From contig CABQCM010000097.1 of the NCBI GenBank assembly GCA_902462665.1, positions 1-5,981 on the forward strand: a stretch of 5,981 bases of DNA. Direction: 5' to 3'. The stretch's first letter is position 1; each line of letters opens with the position of its first letter. The notes under the pieces are model-generated. The model was not told where the DNA came from. It worked only from the letters and a program-made list of their open reading frames with translations, and did not search any database. This document shows positions 5,313 through 5,981 of the stretch, piece by piece. The position numbers were made by a program, and so were the translations under genes. Source of the DNA: an uncultured Oscillospiraceae bacterium. Lineage in GTDB: Bacteria > Bacillota > Clostridia > Oscillospirales > Acutalibacteraceae.

Positions 5313-5981
5313 TTAAAACAGCCCCGAAATACAGCCCTCGTCATCCACATCAATGCGCTCGGCTGCCGGTGACTTTGGCAAGCCCGGCATGGTCATGATG
5401 TCGCCGGTATAAATCACCACAAATCCAGCTCCAGCACAAAGCCGCGCATCCCGCACCGTAAGAGTGAATCCCTTTGGCCGCCCCAGAAGAGCTGGGTTAT
5501 CAGACAGGGAATATTGTGTCTTGGCTACACAAATCGGGAGATCTCCCCCTCCCAACCGTTCAATTTCAGCAATATTCTTTTCCGCTTGCGAGGTAAACTG
5601 CACTTGATCTGCGCCATATATCCGCTGCGCAAGGGTACGTATCTTGTCCGGGATCGAAAGGGAAAGCTCGTAAATGGGCGAAAACGTGCACGGCTGCTCG
5701 CACGCGCGCACCACCTCATCGGCAAGCTCAACGCCGCCCATTCCGCCCTGAGCAAAAATATCGCTCATAGCACAGCCTACGCCCCGCTCCCAGCAATACT
5801 CTCGCACCATAGACAGTTCCTCTTCGCTGTCACTGGAAAAACGGTTGATCGCCACAACGACCGGAATCCCATACAAAAGCATATTATCGATATGAGCGCC
5901 CAGATTGCACATTCCCTCGCGCAGCGCCGGAATGTTTTCCCGTGTCAACTCGTTTTTGGCAGCCCCGCCGAAAACGAGTTG
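5313..5981 (-). CDS. fhs: Formate-tetrahydrofolate ligase, C-terminal 222 residues, cut by right edge
   Basis: The enzyme makes 10-formyltetrahydrofolate from formate, tetrahydrofolate and ATP. It supplies one-carbon units for purines and, in acetogens, the methyl branch of the Wood-Ljungdahl pathway. Only about 40% of the usual ~556-residue protein is present. Visible in order from the right edge are GGAAKNELTRENIPALREGM, GIPVVVAINRF (38-48 of the fragment), AQGGMGGVELADEVV, CVAKTQYSLSDNP (151-163), GFTLTVRDARLCAGAGF (171-187), and the C-terminal TGDIMTMPGLPKSPAAERI and ISGLF. All are characteristic of Fhs. The first four codons at the edge read QLVF, where the family has A-L-K-x-[HN] before GG. 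These bases form one arm of an inverted repeat and may be artefactual. It is the most upstream gene seen in the cluster, so the operon promoter is probably outside the window. Confidence 0.95.
   Translation of the reverse strand, partial: QLVFGGAAKNELTRENIPALREGMCNLGAHIDNMLLYGIPVVVAINRFSSDSEEELSMVREYCWERGVGCAMSDIFAQGGMGGVELADEVVRACEQPCTFSPIYELSLSIPDKIRTLAQRIYGADQVQFTSQAEKNIAEIERLGGGDLPICVAKTQYSLSDNPALLGRPKGFTLTVRDARLCAGAGFVVIYTGDIMTMPGLPKSPAAERIDVDDEGCISGLF
5946..5981. repeat. Near-perfect inverted repeat at the right edge, inside fhs (possible fold-back artefact)
   Basis: CAACTCGTTTT (5946-5956) and AAAACGAGTTG (5971-5981) are exact reverse complements. Inside them, GGC (5958-5960) and GCC (5967-5969) also pair around a 6-base loop, with only a T5957/G5970 mismatch. 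The repeat ends on the very last base. In the outer arm the translation (QLVF) breaks the conserved Fhs motif, while the inner arm (KNELT) reads normally. A snap-back copy made at the end of a read or contig would explain both facts. Confidence 0.75.

Overview
The window looks like chromosomal DNA of a Gram-positive anaerobe of the class Clostridia, probably near the Ruminococcaceae/Oscillospiraceae. This is inferred from the protein types (Firmicutes-type Upp, RpiB, TsaB and PgcA-like sequences, and a formate-tetrahydrofolate ligase), purine-rich Shine-Dalgarno sites, strong sigma-A-type promoters and moderate GC content. It is mostly housekeeping sequence. I see no mobile element, CRISPR array, tRNA or rRNA.

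Layout, left to right. Bases 1-964 (minus strand) hold the N-terminal 321 residues of a PgcA-type phosphoglucomutase/phosphomannomutase, cut by the left edge. Its upstream region (965-1186) has a very good promoter (TTGACA, 17 bp, TATCAT) with an inverted repeat just upstream. Bases 1187-1897 (minus) encode a histidine-phosphatase (phosphoglycerate mutase-like) protein. Divergent from it, 2078-2785 (plus) encodes an XRE-type helix-turn-helix regulator with an unassigned C-terminal half. The space between these two contains a strong plus-strand promoter followed at once by a perfect 11-bp-arm palindrome. A strong hairpin terminator (2789-2824) separates the regulator from the convergent cluster on its right.

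Bases 2876-5981 are a tightly spaced minus-strand cluster, transcribed from right to left: fhs (C-terminal part only), tsaE, tsaB, rpiB and upp. Gaps are about 24, 49, 0 and 66 bp, so this is probably one operon. It joins one-carbon metabolism (Fhs), tRNA t6A modification (TsaE, TsaB), pentose phosphate isomerisation (RpiB) and uracil salvage (Upp). RpiB and Upp are linked through ribose-5-phosphate and PRPP.

The most unexpected observation is at the right edge. The last 36 bases form a near-perfect hairpin whose outer arm ends exactly on the last base. In that arm the encoded Fhs residues depart from the conserved A-L-K-x-[HN]-G-G signature. This fits a fold-back (snap-back) artefact at a contig end better than real fhs sequence. 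I found no convincing undescribed biological system. The best biological leads are the two palindromes next to promoters and the uncharacterised C-terminal domain of the regulator.
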